A stretch of DNA of 48,804 nt from Gammaproteobacteria bacterium (GCA_019454675.1 JACFNV010000006.1:1-48804); one strand, 5' to 3'; positions 38,596 to 47,267 are shown, numbered from the stretch's first letter. The notes: generated by a model from the letters alone, not told the origin. Translations and numbers: made by a program.

Positions 38596-39291
38596 ATGCC
38601 GGGCCTGATCCCCACGCTCAACAGGCGTGGCTTCATGGCCGAGAGCCTGGACCGCTTCTCGTCGGCGTTTGTCCACTACGCGGCAGGCTGCGGCGGCACC
38701 GTGCTGGACATGGGTTGCGCCTACGGCGTGGCCACGCATGCCGCCCTCGGGCAGGGCGCCACGGTGCATGCCTGCGACATGGAGGCCGGTCACCTTGCCA
38801 TCCTCGAGGCGGAGACGCCGGCTGCACTGCGTCCGCGCCTTTCCACCAGCGTGGGTACCCTGCCGGCGCTGAGCTTCGGGGCAGCGAGCTTTGCCGCCAT
38901 CCTCTGCTCGCGGGTATTGCATTTCATGCGTGGCGAGGAGATCCGTGCCGCGCTGGCCCTCATGCATGACTGGCTGCAGCCCGGCGGGAGGTTGTTCCTG
39001 GTGGCCGATACGCCTTACGCCGGCTTCTGGGCGAGCGCCGCGGCAAGCTACGAGCAGCGCAAGGCCGCCGGCGAGGAGTGGCCTGGCTTCATCGCCGACA
39101 TCGGCAGCTTTTTCCCCGACCCTGCAACCGTCGACGGCATGCTGCCTTACCTCAATCCGCTGGATCCCGATATCCTTGTGCGCGAGTGCGGACTGGCGGG
39201 CCTGGCGGTGCTCGACAGCGGTTTTACGGGGCGCGGTGACGATCGGCAGGGGCGCAAGCATGCCGGCGTCATCGCCATGCGACGAGGCTGA
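38596..39291 (+). CDS. Class I SAM-dependent methyltransferase
   Basis: This protein of about 231 residues has motif I VLDMGCAYGVATH near residue 36, an acidic end of strand 2 (ACDMEAGHL), and a motif VI-like LMHDWLQPGGRLFLVADTPY. The substrate is not evident; the fold is like ubiquinone/menaquinone-type small-molecule methyltransferases. GTG 38563 is an in-frame alternative start that adds 11 residues. It is divergent from the FNR-type gene, and its stop is 3 bp from the SCO gene start, so the two are probably co-translated. Confidence 0.82.
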   Translation: MPGLIPTLNRRGFMAESLDRFSSAFVHYAAGCGGTVLDMGCAYGVATHAALGQGATVHACDMEAGHLAILEAETPAALRPRLSTSVGTLPALSFGAASFAAILCSRVLHFMRGEEIRAALALMHDWLQPGGRLFLVADTPYAGFWASAAASYEQRKAAGEEWPGFIADIGSFFPDPATVDGMLPYLNPLDPDILVRECGLAGLAVLDSGFTGRGDDRQGRKHAGVIAMRRG

Positions 39292-39294
39292 TGG

Positions 39295-39912
39295 ATGAAG
39301 GTGGAAGCAGGGAGAGGGCAGCGGAAAGCCGGCGTGCGCTGGCTGTGGTTGCTGTCGGCCATGGTGGTGGGCAGCATCGTGGCCATCGGCCTGCGCGCCT
39401 TCCTGCCGTCCGGCACGGGGGCCAGCATGGAGCGGCCACGCATCAGCGGCGACTTCAGCCTGGTCGCCATGGATGGCGAGTCCGTGGCCTGGTCGCAGCT
39501 CGGGGGCCGGCGCCAGCTGGTGTTCTTCGGCTTCAGCCACTGCCCGGAGGTCTGCCCGACCACGCTGCTGAACGCCAGCCGGGCGCTGGCGCTGCGCGGC
39601 ACGGCCGAGTCCGATACGCGCATCCTGTTCATCTCGGTGGACCCCGGGCGCGATACCCCGCAGCGCCTGCGTGACTACGTGGCGCCCTTCGGCCCGGCGG
39701 TGAGGGGCTTCACCGGCGATGCCGCCGGCGTGGCCGCGGCGGCCAGGGCCTTCAACGTGTACTACGAGCAGATGGCGCCGATGGACGATGGCAGCTACAT
39801 GGTCGAGCACACCGCGACCATGTTCCTGCTGGGCCCGGATGACGAGATCCTCGACCTGATCCCCTATGGCGCCAGCGCCGCGGAGATCGCCGACGTGCTG
39901 GCCCGGCACTGA
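39295..39912 (+). CDS. SCO1/SenC family copper chaperone
   Basis: This 205-residue protein has one N-terminal membrane anchor (about 15-35) and a thioredoxin-like domain. The copper ligands are Cys83 and Cys87 (CPEVCP) and His172 (VEHTATMF). The FISVDPGRDTP segment is typical. SCO proteins help deliver copper to the CuA site of cytochrome oxidase or act in thiol redox. No oxidase genes are visible nearby. It starts 3 bp after the methyltransferase stop. Confidence 0.93.
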   Translation: MKVEAGRGQRKAGVRWLWLLSAMVVGSIVAIGLRAFLPSGTGASMERPRISGDFSLVAMDGESVAWSQLGGRRQLVFFGFSHCPEVCPTTLLNASRALALRGTAESDTRILFISVDPGRDTPQRLRDYVAPFGPAVRGFTGDAAGVAAAARAFNVYYEQMAPMDDGSYMVEHTATMFLLGPDDEILDLIPYGASAAEIADVLARH

Positions 39913-39950
39913 CATGGCGGGCAGCAACCGACGGTACATGCCTTGATGCG

Positions 39951-41321
39951 ATGAGCGCCTCCCTGCGCCGCTTCCGGCTCGCCGAGCCGCTGGTGATGCT
40001 CGCCACCGTGCTGCAATGGCTGGTGCTGGCGACGGCCACCGGGGCGCTGGTCGGTGCCGGCTGCACCGCCTTCCTGCGGCTGCTTTTCGCCAGCGAGGGT
40101 CGCGTGCAGGCAGCCCCCTGGTGGTTGCTGGCACTGCTGTTGCCGCTGGGCGGCCTGCTCAACGGCCTGCTGCTTCATTACGGCTACCGGCTGCGCCGGA
40201 GCCGCTTCGTCGACAACCCGATCGTCGCCGTCAACGAGCAGCGCGGCAAGATGCCGTTCCGCACCATGTGGATCAAGCCGGTGGCGGCGCTGGTGACGCT
40301 GGGTTGCGGCGGCTCCGCCGGCAAGGAAGGCCCGTGCTCGCACATCGGCGCCAGCATCGCGGCCGCCATCGGGCGCTCGCTGGGGCTCAACCGCGAGATG
40401 CGCAAGCGACTCCTTGCCTGCGGCGTCAGCGCGGGTTTTGCCAGCGTCTTCGGCACTCCCATCGCCGGCGCCATCTACGGGGTGGAAATGCTGGCGATCG
40501 GCCGCCTGCGCTACGACTTCCTGTTCCCCGGCATCGTCGCCGGGGTGACCGCCTTCGAGGTCTCCGCGTGGCTCGGCGTGCCTTATCCGGGCCATGCCGT
40601 TCCCCTTGGCGCGCGCTTCACCGAGCTGCTGTTCTTCAAGACCGTGGCCATCGGCGTCCTCTGTGGCGCCGTGTCCTGGCTCTTCGTCGAGCTGCTGCGC
40701 CGCTCTTACCTCGCCTTCGCCTGGCTCAAGCGCCGGCTGGGCCTGTGGACACCGCTGGTGCCCGCGCTGGGCGGGGCGGTGCTGGCAGCCCTCGTGCTGG
40801 TGGCGCCGCGTGCCTACCTCGGCCTCAGCCTGGGGGCGATGGACCAGGCGCTTGCGGGCGTGTCGCTGCCGGTCGCCGACTTCGCCTGGAAGTCGCTGCT
40901 GGTGGCGATCACCCTGGGCTCGGGCTTCTACGGCGGCATCGTCACCCCGCAGTTCGTGATCGGTGCCGTGGCGGGCAGCGCCTTCGCGCCGTGGCTGGGC
41001 CTGCCCCCGGCGCTGGGCGCGGCGGTGGGGCTGGTGGCGGTGGTGGCCGCGGCATCGAATGCGCCGCTGGCCGCCATCTTCATGGGGGTCGAGCTCTTTG
41101 GCGCCGCCGCCCTGCTGCCGGTTGCCGGTGCCGGCGTGGCCGCCTACCTGGTCATCGGCCACCGCAGCGTTTACCCCGAACAGCACGTGGCCTACAGCAA
41201 GTCCTCGTGGATATTCGCCCATCCGGGGCTGCCGGTCGGCCAGGAGAAGGTGCGGCTTTCCTATGGCCTGCTGCGCTGGCTGCGCATGCGGCGCCGGTGT
41301 TTGCGGCAGCGGGAATCTTAG
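39951..41321 (+). CDS. CLC family chloride channel/antiporter, atypical subclass
   Basis: This 456-residue membrane protein has about ten or more hydrophobic segments and the CLC motif GSAGKEGP (121-128), whose Glu126 matches the gating Glu of H+/Cl- antiporters. The second motif GIVTPQFVIGA replaces the usual GxFxP. The first motif GSGIPE, which holds the central Ser, is absent: the equivalent place reads VNEQRGKMP. It therefore belongs to a divergent CLC subgroup, and the ion carried is uncertain. It starts 38 bp after the SCO gene and may be in the same unit. Confidence 0.87.
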   Translation: MSASLRRFRLAEPLVMLATVLQWLVLATATGALVGAGCTAFLRLLFASEGRVQAAPWWLLALLLPLGGLLNGLLLHYGYRLRRSRFVDNPIVAVNEQRGKMPFRTMWIKPVAALVTLGCGGSAGKEGPCSHIGASIAAAIGRSLGLNREMRKRLLACGVSAGFASVFGTPIAGAIYGVEMLAIGRLRYDFLFPGIVAGVTAFEVSAWLGVPYPGHAVPLGARFTELLFFKTVAIGVLCGAVSWLFVELLRRSYLAFAWLKRRLGLWTPLVPALGGAVLAALVLVAPRAYLGLSLGAMDQALAGVSLPVADFAWKSLLVAITLGSGFYGGIVTPQFVIGAVAGSAFAPWLGLPPALGAAVGLVAVVAAASNAPLAAIFMGVELFGAAALLPVAGAGVAAYLVIGHRSVYPEQHVAYSKSSWIFAHPGLPVGQEKVRLSYGLLRWLRMRRRCLRQRES

Positions 41322-41426
41322 CCGCCGGATGCGACGGACGGGAGGCAGGCCGCAGCCACGGCGTGGCGCATGGCGTAGGATCGCTGCGATGCCCGCCAGC
41401 CAGCCGCAGGGAGCACGCCGCGATCC

Positions 41427-42401
41427 ATGGACCGTACCGAGCGTTTCTATCGCATCCAGCGTTTGCTGAACCAGCGCAGGATCGTGCCGCGCGAGACCTT
41501 CCTCGAGGACCTGGGTGTCTCGCGTGCCACCCTCAAGCGCGATCTCGCCTACCTGCGCGACCGCATGCAGGTTCCCATCGAGTGGGATCGCGAGCGCGGC
41601 GGCTATTACCTCGATGCCGGCGGCGGCGAGACGGCGGCTTTCCAGCTGCCGGGCCTGTGGTTTTCCGCCGAGGAAATCCATGCGTTGCTGACCATGGAGC
41701 GCCTGCTGGAGCATCTGCAGCCCGGCCTGTTGTCGCAGCAGATCCGTCCGCTGCGCGAGCGCATCCGCCGCATCCTCGGTGGCGGCGACCTTGCCGCCGA
41801 CGAGGTGATGCGGCGCATCCGCGTGCTGCAGATGGGCGCACGCACGGTCCAGCCGGCACACTTCCAGGCCATCGCCTCGGCGCTCCTCTCGCGGCGGCGG
41901 CTGAAGATTCGCCACCACCGGCGCCATGACGACGAGGTCATGGAGCGCGAGGTTTCGCCGCTGCGCCTGGTGCATTACCGCGACAACTGGTACCTCGATG
42001 CCTGGTGCCATCGCCGCCGTGCCCTGCGCACCTTTGCCGTGGATGCCATCCAGCAGGCGCGCATCCTCGGCCGCGTGGCGCGCGAGGTGCCCGACGAGGT
42101 GCTCGATGCAGCGCTGGAGGCGGGCTATGGCATCTTCGCCGGCCCTGCGCGGCATGTCGCGGTGCTGCGCTTCAGCCCGCTGCGGGCACGCTGGGTGGCA
42201 CGCGAGAACTGGCACCCGCAACAGGAGGGGCACTTCGAGCTCGACGGTGCCTGGATCCTCAAGCTGCCCTACAGCGATCCGCAGGAGCTGCTGATGGACA
42301 TCCTCAAGTTCGGTGCCGATGTCGAGGTCCTGGCCCCGGCCATCCTGCGCGAGCGGGTGGCGGCAGCGCTGCAGGTGGCAACCGGGCTGTACGGGGATTG
42401 A
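41427..42401 (+). CDS. WYL domain transcription regulator
   Basis: This 324-residue protein begins with a winged HTH (about 5-60: FYRIQRLLNQRRIVPRETF, then VSRATLKRDLAYL). A middle region and a WYL domain follow (about 140-225), with the core NWYLDAWCHRRRALRTFAVDAI. The C-terminal WCX extension completes the family architecture. WYL regulators sense nucleotide or DNA-damage signals and can also control defence genes; no defence genes are next to it here, so the target is unknown. It sits between the CLC and cytochrome genes on the same strand. Confidence 0.9.
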   Translation: MDRTERFYRIQRLLNQRRIVPRETFLEDLGVSRATLKRDLAYLRDRMQVPIEWDRERGGYYLDAGGGETAAFQLPGLWFSAEEIHALLTMERLLEHLQPGLLSQQIRPLRERIRRILGGGDLAADEVMRRIRVLQMGARTVQPAHFQAIASALLSRRRLKIRHHRRHDDEVMEREVSPLRLVHYRDNWYLDAWCHRRRALRTFAVDAIQQARILGRVAREVPDEVLDAALEAGYGIFAGPARHVAVLRFSPLRARWVARENWHPQQEGHFELDGAWILKLPYSDPQELLMDILKFGADVEVLAPAILRERVAAALQVATGLYGD

Positions 42402-42487
42402 GCGGCCGGCGGTGGTCGTGGCCGCTGCCCGCCGCCGGCGTTTTTGCGTATGCTGCCGCCATCCCTCCAGCGATCGGAGTTCCTGCA

Positions 42488-42904
42488 GTGCGAGCACAGC
42501 TCATGGCCGGGCTGATGGCCACGGCAATCCTTGGCACCTGGTTGCCCCTTGCCGCCGGCGCCGGGCCGGGACAGTTCGATGACTACACGGGGCGCGATCT
42601 CTATGCGCGGTTCTGCGCCAGCTGCCATGGCGGCACCGCCCACGGCGATGGCCCGGTGGCGGCTGCGCTCAGCGTCATGGTGCCCGATCTCACGCGCCTG
42701 CAGCGTGCGGGTGCCGACTTCCCCGAGCAGCGCGTGCGCCGTGCGATCGATGGGCGCAGCGTGCATGCTGCGCATGGCAGCCGCAGCATGCCGGTGTGGG
42801 GAGAGGCGCTGGTTGCCGAAGAGGGTGGCGACGAGGCGGCGGAGGCCGCCGTCAACCGCATGCTCGACAAGCTGGTGACCTACCTGCGCTCCATCCAGCG
42901 CTAG
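42488..42904 (+). CDS. Small monoheme cytochrome c
   Basis: This 138-residue periplasmic cytochrome starts at GTG 42488, which has GGAG 8 bp upstream; the ATG 15 bp later (42503) lacks one. A signal peptide (to about residue 25) is followed by the heme motif CASCH (43-47), GTAHGDGPVA and the axial Met of SMPVWGE (Met101). The pattern is typical of class I cytochromes c. It lies 86 bp after the WYL regulator gene and is probably expressed on its own. The redox partner is not evident. Confidence 0.88.
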   Translation: MRAQLMAGLMATAILGTWLPLAAGAGPGQFDDYTGRDLYARFCASCHGGTAHGDGPVAAALSVMVPDLTRLQRAGADFPEQRVRRAIDGRSVHAAHGSRSMPVWGEALVAEEGGDEAAEAAVNRMLDKLVTYLRSIQR

Positions 42905-42915
42905 GCCGGGGCTGC

Positions 42916-42939
42916 CTGCCGGCCACGGGGTGCCGGCAG
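42916..42939. terminator. Weak 8-bp hairpin in a convergent gap
   Basis: CTGCCGGC (42916-42923) and GCCGGCAG (42932-42939) form a perfect 8-bp stem 12 bp after the cytochrome stop. No U-tract follows on either strand. Confidence 0.35.
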
Positions 42940-43003
42940 TTGCCGGGACGGGTGCCGCCCCTGGCCGGGCATGACGCAGGCTCGGCCAGGAGCGTGGTGC
43001 CGC

Positions 43004-43348
43004 TCAGGGCGTGGACCAGGTGCCGTCCTGGAAGCCGCAGCCGATCTCCAGCCCCGAAGGATCCCCGTCGTAGTAGAGAAGCTTGGTGGCGCCCTTGTCG
43101 CAGGTGCCGACCAGGCTTTCCGTCGGGCAGGCGCCGGCGGCATGCACGGCATCCTTGTTCTCGTCGGTCTTGCCGAGTTCATCGCAGCGGGCGGCATCGA
43201 TGGGCATCTCGCAGACATGGAAGGGGCCGGCAAACATGTTCTGCTGGATGTAGACACAGTGGCCGGGTTCATCGGCCAGTGCGCTGCCGGCGAACGAGCC
43301 GGCAGCAAGGGCCACCGCAGCCATCCGGAGGGTCAGTCTGGTCATCAT
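43004..43348 (-). CDS. Small Cys-rich secreted protein
   Basis: This 114-residue protein has a signal peptide (MMTRLTLRMAAVALAAGSFAGSALA) and a mature part of about 89 residues. Its six Cys lie in GHCVY, HVCEM, ARCDEL, GACPT, GTCDK and IGCGF. An even number suggests three disulfides in the periplasm. I recognise no family. AAGGAT precedes the ATG. It is alone between a convergent cytochrome gene and an upstream lipoprotein gene on the same strand, separated by about 135 bp. Confidence 0.7.
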   Translation of the reverse strand: MMTRLTLRMAAVALAAGSFAGSALADEPGHCVYIQQNMFAGPFHVCEMPIDAARCDELGKTDENKDAVHAAGACPTESLVGTCDKGATKLLYYDGDPSGLEIGCGFQDGTWSTP

Positions 43349-43484
43349 GGAAGGATCCTTTTGTGGGTTGTTGTCGGCCTGTGGCGTGCGACCCGGTCGT
43401 GGCGCCGCAGCCGCCAGAATATGAGCATGGCTCAAGGCCGTCCAGCCGCGGTACGCGCTCGCACCGCCTGCCGGCGGGCGAGGT

Positions 43485-44045
43485 TCAGCTGCCGGCGGCT
43501 TCCTGGGCCGCTGCGGGGCCAGCGGGCCTGAGCGCGGGCAGCAGGCCGGCCTCGGGTGTTGCCATCGGCGGGAGGCGGCTGGTGGTGGACACATCGCGTG
43601 CGATCTGCCAGCCATCGGCGTCCTGCTGCCAGACCACCACGTACTTGCCATGGTCCAGGGACCGGCCGGCATCGTCGATGGCCTCGTAACGCCCGGTTTC
43701 CACGGCGAGGTTTCCGGAGACCTCCAGCGAGAGGGTGTCGAAGTGCAGCCCGGCCAGGCCGCTGGCCATGGCCTTCCGGAACTGGCGGCGAATCGCTTCC
43801 CGGCCGGTGATGAAATCGCTGCCTGCCGGCAGCATCAGCGCATCTTCCCGGTAATGCGCGGCGATGGCCTCGGCATCACCTTTGGCCACTGCGCTGGAGG
43901 TGGCGGCATTGATGGCCTCGATGGCCTCGCGAGCCGCTTGTTTCCCGGCATCCCCGGCGGATGCTGCATCCCGGGGGGAGGGGGCACAGGCGGCAAGGAG
44001 CGCAAGCAGCAGGCTGCCAAGCAGCAGGCGGGTCGGGGGAGTCAT
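43485..44045 (-). CDS. SnoaL/DUF4440-like lipoprotein
   Basis: This 186-residue protein has a lipobox LLAAC (Cys20) and a mature NTF2-like domain of the SnoaL/DUF4440 type: AAREAIEAINAATSSAVAKGDAEAIAAHYREDALML, followed by GREAIRRQF and GKYVVVWQQDADGWQIARD. A C-terminal Ala/Pro-rich tail of about 30 residues is extra. NTF2-like domains of this kind bind or isomerise small molecules; the ligand is unknown. It lies upstream of the Cys-rich gene and downstream of the OmpA terminator. Confidence 0.82.
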   Translation of the reverse strand: MTPPTRLLLGSLLLALLAACAPSPRDAASAGDAGKQAAREAIEAINAATSSAVAKGDAEAIAAHYREDALMLPAGSDFITGREAIRRQFRKAMASGLAGLHFDTLSLEVSGNLAVETGRYEAIDDAGRSLDHGKYVVVWQQDADGWQIARDVSTTSRLPPMATPEAGLLPALRPAGPAAAQEAAGS

Positions 44046-44171
44046 CGTATCTTCAACCGGTCTGGTGGAAGGGTGCGGTTCGCAGGCAGCTGATTTCACG
44101 CCGATCGATGTCCGCGGTCAAGCGCATGCTCCACCCGGGGACCGGCGGGCGAACGGCACGGAGCCATGACG

Positions 44172-44204
44172 AAAAAGGCCCCGGCGGGTGCCCGCCGGGG
44201 CCTT
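44172..44204 (-). terminator. Intrinsic terminator of the OmpW-OmpA gene
   Basis: On the minus strand AAGGCCCCGGCGGG (44204-44191 complement) pairs with CCCGCCGGGGCCTT and runs into a U-rich tail (five U, 44176-44172), 27 bp after the OmpA stop. Stem of up to 14 bp with a minimal loop. Confidence 0.85.
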
Positions 44205-44230
44205 GTCTCGACCAGCTCCTGGCGCGTGGA

Positions 44231-45391
44231 TCAGCGCTGGTTGCAGTCGGTGCGGCTGAGCACGACGCGACGGTTGAGGGCGCGACCCTCGGCCGTCTGG
44301 TTGTCGGCGATCGGCTGGCTCTCGCCGGCGCCGGAAACACTCATGCGACCATCGCCAATGCCCTTGGCATGCAGGTAGTCGGCCACGGTCCGTGCACGGC
44401 GTTCGGACAGCTTCTGGTTGTAGGCGTCCGAACCGGTGCTGTCGGTGTGGCCGACGACGGTGCCGGAGACGAACTTCAGCTGGACGAGCGTCCCGACCAG
44501 TTCGTCGAGCGTGCGGCGCCCTTCGGCGGTCAGCTCGGCGGAGTCGTGCGCAAACTGCACCTGGCGGGTGATGTCGCAGGAACAGCCACGTGCGTCGACG
44601 CGATCACCCCTCGGGGTGTCGGGGCACTGGTCGATGCTGTCGATCACGCCATCGCCATCGCTGTCGGCCGGCGGCGGGGGCGGCGGCGGGGGCGGCGGCG
44701 GAGTCGGGGCGACGGCTGCTGCCACGGGTGCGGCGACGACCGGGGCCGCCTTGCCGAACTTGTAGCCCAGCTGCAGCTGGTAGACCAGCGGGTCGATGCG
44801 GTAGCGACCGATGTCCATGCCCTCGTACTGGGCCTGGGTGTCGATGTCGATGTAGCGTACCGCGGCATTGATGAACAAGTTGTCGCTCAGGCCGACATCC
44901 AGCCCCAGCTGGCCAGCGACGCCCCAGGAATTGTTGAGGTGGAGGCGATCACCGGCGAAGGGGCCCTGGCCTTCTTCATCATAGAACTTGGTGAAGTTGA
45001 GGCCGGCGCCGAGGTAGGGCCGCCACTTGCCCTCGGGATTGAAGTGGTACTGCAGGCTGAGCGTCGGCAGCAGCGTGTTCAGCCGGGCAGCGCGGATGTC
45101 GCCACCGACGGTCTCCAGGTCGATGTCATGCCGGATCGGGGTGGTGGCCATCAGCTCCAGGCCCCAGTGATCGGCCAGCATGTAGGTGCCCTCGAGGGTG
45201 GCGCCGAGCGAGGTGTCGAGCTCGGCGGTGTCGGAGGAGAAGGGCACGCGGTAGTTGTCCGACTTCGGATCAACCACGGCAATACCGCTGCGCAGCAGCC
45301 AGTCGCCTTGTTTCGCCGACGCAACAATCGGCTGGGCGCTGAGGGCCGCAACCGTTGCGGTCAGGGCCAGAAGCCCAAAGCGGGGGTTCAT
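44231..45391 (-). CDS. OmpW-like barrel fused to OmpA C-terminal domain
   Basis: This 386-residue outer-membrane protein has a signal peptide (to about residue 26) and an N-terminal OmpW-type 8-stranded barrel (KQGDWLLRSGIAVVDPKSDN, then YLGAGLNFTKFYDEE and LQLGYKFG). It continues with a Pro-rich linker, a DSDGDGVIDSIDQCPDTPRG calcium-binding repeat and a C-terminal OmpA peptidoglycan-binding domain (VQFAHDSAEL to GHTDSTGSDAYNQKLSERRA). Most OmpA proteins have an OmpA-type barrel, so an OmpW-type barrel here is a notable architecture. AAGGAG precedes ATG 45391. Confidence 0.88.
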   Translation of the reverse strand: MNPRFGLLALTATVAALSAQPIVASAKQGDWLLRSGIAVVDPKSDNYRVPFSSDTAELDTSLGATLEGTYMLADHWGLELMATTPIRHDIDLETVGGDIRAARLNTLLPTLSLQYHFNPEGKWRPYLGAGLNFTKFYDEEGQGPFAGDRLHLNNSWGVAGQLGLDVGLSDNLFINAAVRYIDIDTQAQYEGMDIGRYRIDPLVYQLQLGYKFGKAAPVVAAPVAAAVAPTPPPPPPPPPPPADSDGDGVIDSIDQCPDTPRGDRVDARGCSCDITRQVQFAHDSAELTAEGRRTLDELVGTLVQLKFVSGTVVGHTDSTGSDAYNQKLSERRARTVADYLHAKGIGDGRMSVSGAGESQPIADNQTAEGRALNRRVVLSRTDCNQR

Positions 45392-45465
45392 GATGTTGTA
45401 GCTCCTTGGTTTTATTGGTCTCGGGCGCTGACTTGAGGTCAATGGGAGGTAGCCCGACGGCGCGC

Positions 45466-45471
45466 AGTATA
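45466..45471 (-). promoter_or_regulatory. -10 box TATACT of the OmpW-OmpA gene
   Basis: Minus-strand TATACT with an A-rich stretch around the -35 position (TGAAAA 17 bp upstream) predicts +1 near 45459 and a 68-nt leader, which contains the palindrome TGAC-CTCAA-GTCA. The divergent NYN gene has an extended -10 (TGGTACGAT) at 45520-45528. Confidence 0.6.
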
Positions 45472-45561
45472 TCTCAGGATTGTTGTTTTTTCATTACTCG
45501 TGTACGTGCTCCCTGGCGCTGGTACGATGCGTGCCCCTACACGGGATGGGATGGGCGGGCG

Positions 45562-46353
45562 ATGGGACAGGATGCAGGCAACCGGCCGGAGCTGACGCTC
45601 GCCGTATTCGTGGACTTCGAGAACCTTGCGCTCGGCGCCGAGGATCTCAAGGGCGGGCGCTTCGACATCGAGCTGGTGCTCAAGCGCCTGCTGGAGAAAG
45701 GGCGCATCGTCGTCAAGCGCGCCTACTGCGACTGGACCCGCTACCGGCAGTTCATGCAGGAGTTCCACCACCAGGGCTTCGAGATGATCGACATCCCGCA
45801 GACCAAGGTGAGCGGCAAGAACAGCGCCGACATCCGCATGGTGGTCGATGCGCTCGACCTGTGCTATTCGAAGTCGCACATCAATTCCTTCGCCCTGCTC
45901 ACCGGCGACAGCGATTTCTCCCCGCTGGTCTCCAAGCTCAAGGAGAACGACAAGCGGGTGATCGGTTGCGGCATCAGGAAGTCGACCTCGAGCCTGCTCG
46001 AGGCCAACTGCGACGAGTTCATCTTCTACGACGACCTGGTCAAGGTTTCCGAGCGCCCGCGCCGGCGTGCCCGCAAGCCCAAGGGCGGCGAGCAGACCGA
46101 GCAGCAGGCCGCACAGCAGCAGGCGCTGGAGCGGGTGGCCGAGACGGTGGAATCGCTCGCGCAGGAATACGACCCGCTGTGGGGCTCGCTGGTGAAGCAG
46201 ACGGTGCGCCGCGTCTACCCGGGCTTCAACGAGACGGCCTGCGGCTATCGCAGCTTTTCCGAGCTGCTGGAGGATGCCGCCAAGCACGGCCTGCTCGAGC
46301 TCGAGTTCGACAAGGAGCGCGGCAACTACATCGTGCGCCCCGGCGGCAACTGA
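45562..46353 (+). CDS. NYN domain (LabA/DUF88) protein with C-terminal OST-HTH
   Basis: This 263-residue protein has a PIN-like NYN nuclease domain (about 10-165). Acidic residues expected in the active site are Asp18 (FVDFENL), Asp90 and Asp96 (SADIRMVVDAL) and the GDSDFSP motif (115-121). A basic linker (RPRRRARKPKGG) and a Gln-rich helix lead to a C-terminal OST-HTH/LOTUS domain (about 190-255) that binds RNA. Such proteins are taken to be RNases acting on structured RNA. ATG 45562 is chosen at the domain start; the longer frame upstream overlaps the promoter. Confidence 0.88.
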   Translation: MGQDAGNRPELTLAVFVDFENLALGAEDLKGGRFDIELVLKRLLEKGRIVVKRAYCDWTRYRQFMQEFHHQGFEMIDIPQTKVSGKNSADIRMVVDALDLCYSKSHINSFALLTGDSDFSPLVSKLKENDKRVIGCGIRKSTSSLLEANCDEFIFYDDLVKVSERPRRRARKPKGGEQTEQQAAQQQALERVAETVESLAQEYDPLWGSLVKQTVRRVYPGFNETACGYRSFSELLEDAAKHGLLELEFDKERGNYIVRPGGN

Positions 46354-46366
46354 GGGCCGGGCGACG

Positions 46367-46389
46367 GATCGGGGGCAAGCCCCCCGATC
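46367..46389. terminator. 9-bp hairpin between NYN and M48 genes
   Basis: GATCGGGGG (46367-46375) and CCCCCGATC (46381-46389) form a perfect stem with a 5-nt loop in the convergent gap. No U-tract is present on either side, so it would serve both genes as a 3'-end hairpin. Confidence 0.5.
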
Positions 46390-46412
46390 GCCCGCCGTTC
46401 CCCGTCCGCCCC

Positions 46413-47267
46413 CTACTTCAGCGCGGGGCGCGGGCCCTGCACCTCGCCGGTCGTCGGCGACAGCGTATAGCTCGGCCGCGGGCCAGACTTCTCGTAGTAG
46501 GGCATCATCTGCGGCGCCAGCGCGGCCAGCGTGGCCTGGCGGTTGGCCGGGCTCGGGTGCGTGCTGAGGAACTGCGGCGGGCCGTTGCCGCCCGCCTTGG
46601 CCATCTTCTGCCACAGCGTGGCCGCCGCGCGCGGGTCGTAGCCGGCCTTGGCGGCGATCTCGATGCCCACGCGGTCGGCCTCCGCCTCGGACTGCCGGCT
46701 GTTCGGCAGCATCAGGCCCAGCTGTGCCAGCATCTCGGCACCCGCCGTCTTCATCTGGCTCTGGGTGGCTACCGCGGTGGCCACCACGCCCAGCTGCGCG
46801 GCGATGGCCATCGACATGCGCTCGGCGGTGTGGTTGAGCAGTGCATGGCTGATCTCGTGCGCCATCACCTGGGCCAGCTCGTCGTCGGTGGGGTCGACCT
46901 TGTTGATCAGCCCGGTGTAGATCGCCATGCGCCCACCGGCCATGCACCAGGCATTGACCGTCTTCGGCTCGTCGATGACCCGCACGCTCCACTCCCACTG
47001 CGCCGTTTCCGGCCGGTACTGCACCGCCTGTGCGATGAGCCGGCCGGTGATGGTGTTGACGCGCTTGACGAGCGCCGGGTCGCTGACCAGCTTGCCCTCC
47101 GAGCCGAGCTTGCTCATGGTCTGCACGTAGGCCTGCTTCGATTGCGCGATGGCGGATTGCTCGGAGACCAGCATCAGCTGCGAGCGGCCGGCGATGTTGG
47201 TGGCGCAGCTGGCCAGCAGCAGCAGCGTGGCAGCGGCCGCGAGGAGCCTGCGGGTGGCTTTCATCAT
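46413..47267 (-). CDS. M48 family lipoprotein metalloprotease
   Basis: This 284-residue protein has a lipobox LLASC (Cys21) and the M48 zinc motif HEISH (137-141), with a downstream Glu ligand in SEAEADRVG (about 194-196). The LSTHPSPANR motif is typical of the LoiP/YcaL-type periplasmic proteases anchored to the outer membrane, which help control envelope protein quality. Two adjacent ATG codons start the frame; a weak AGG lies upstream. It converges with the NYN gene and is divergent from the SDR gene. Confidence 0.93.
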   Translation of the reverse strand: MMKATRRLLAAAATLLLLASCATNIAGRSQLMLVSEQSAIAQSKQAYVQTMSKLGSEGKLVSDPALVKRVNTITGRLIAQAVQYRPETAQWEWSVRVIDEPKTVNAWCMAGGRMAIYTGLINKVDPTDDELAQVMAHEISHALLNHTAERMSMAIAAQLGVVATAVATQSQMKTAGAEMLAQLGLMLPNSRQSEAEADRVGIEIAAKAGYDPRAAATLWQKMAKAGGNGPPQFLSTHPSPANRQATLAALAPQMMPYYEKSGPRPSYTLSPTTGEVQGPRPALK

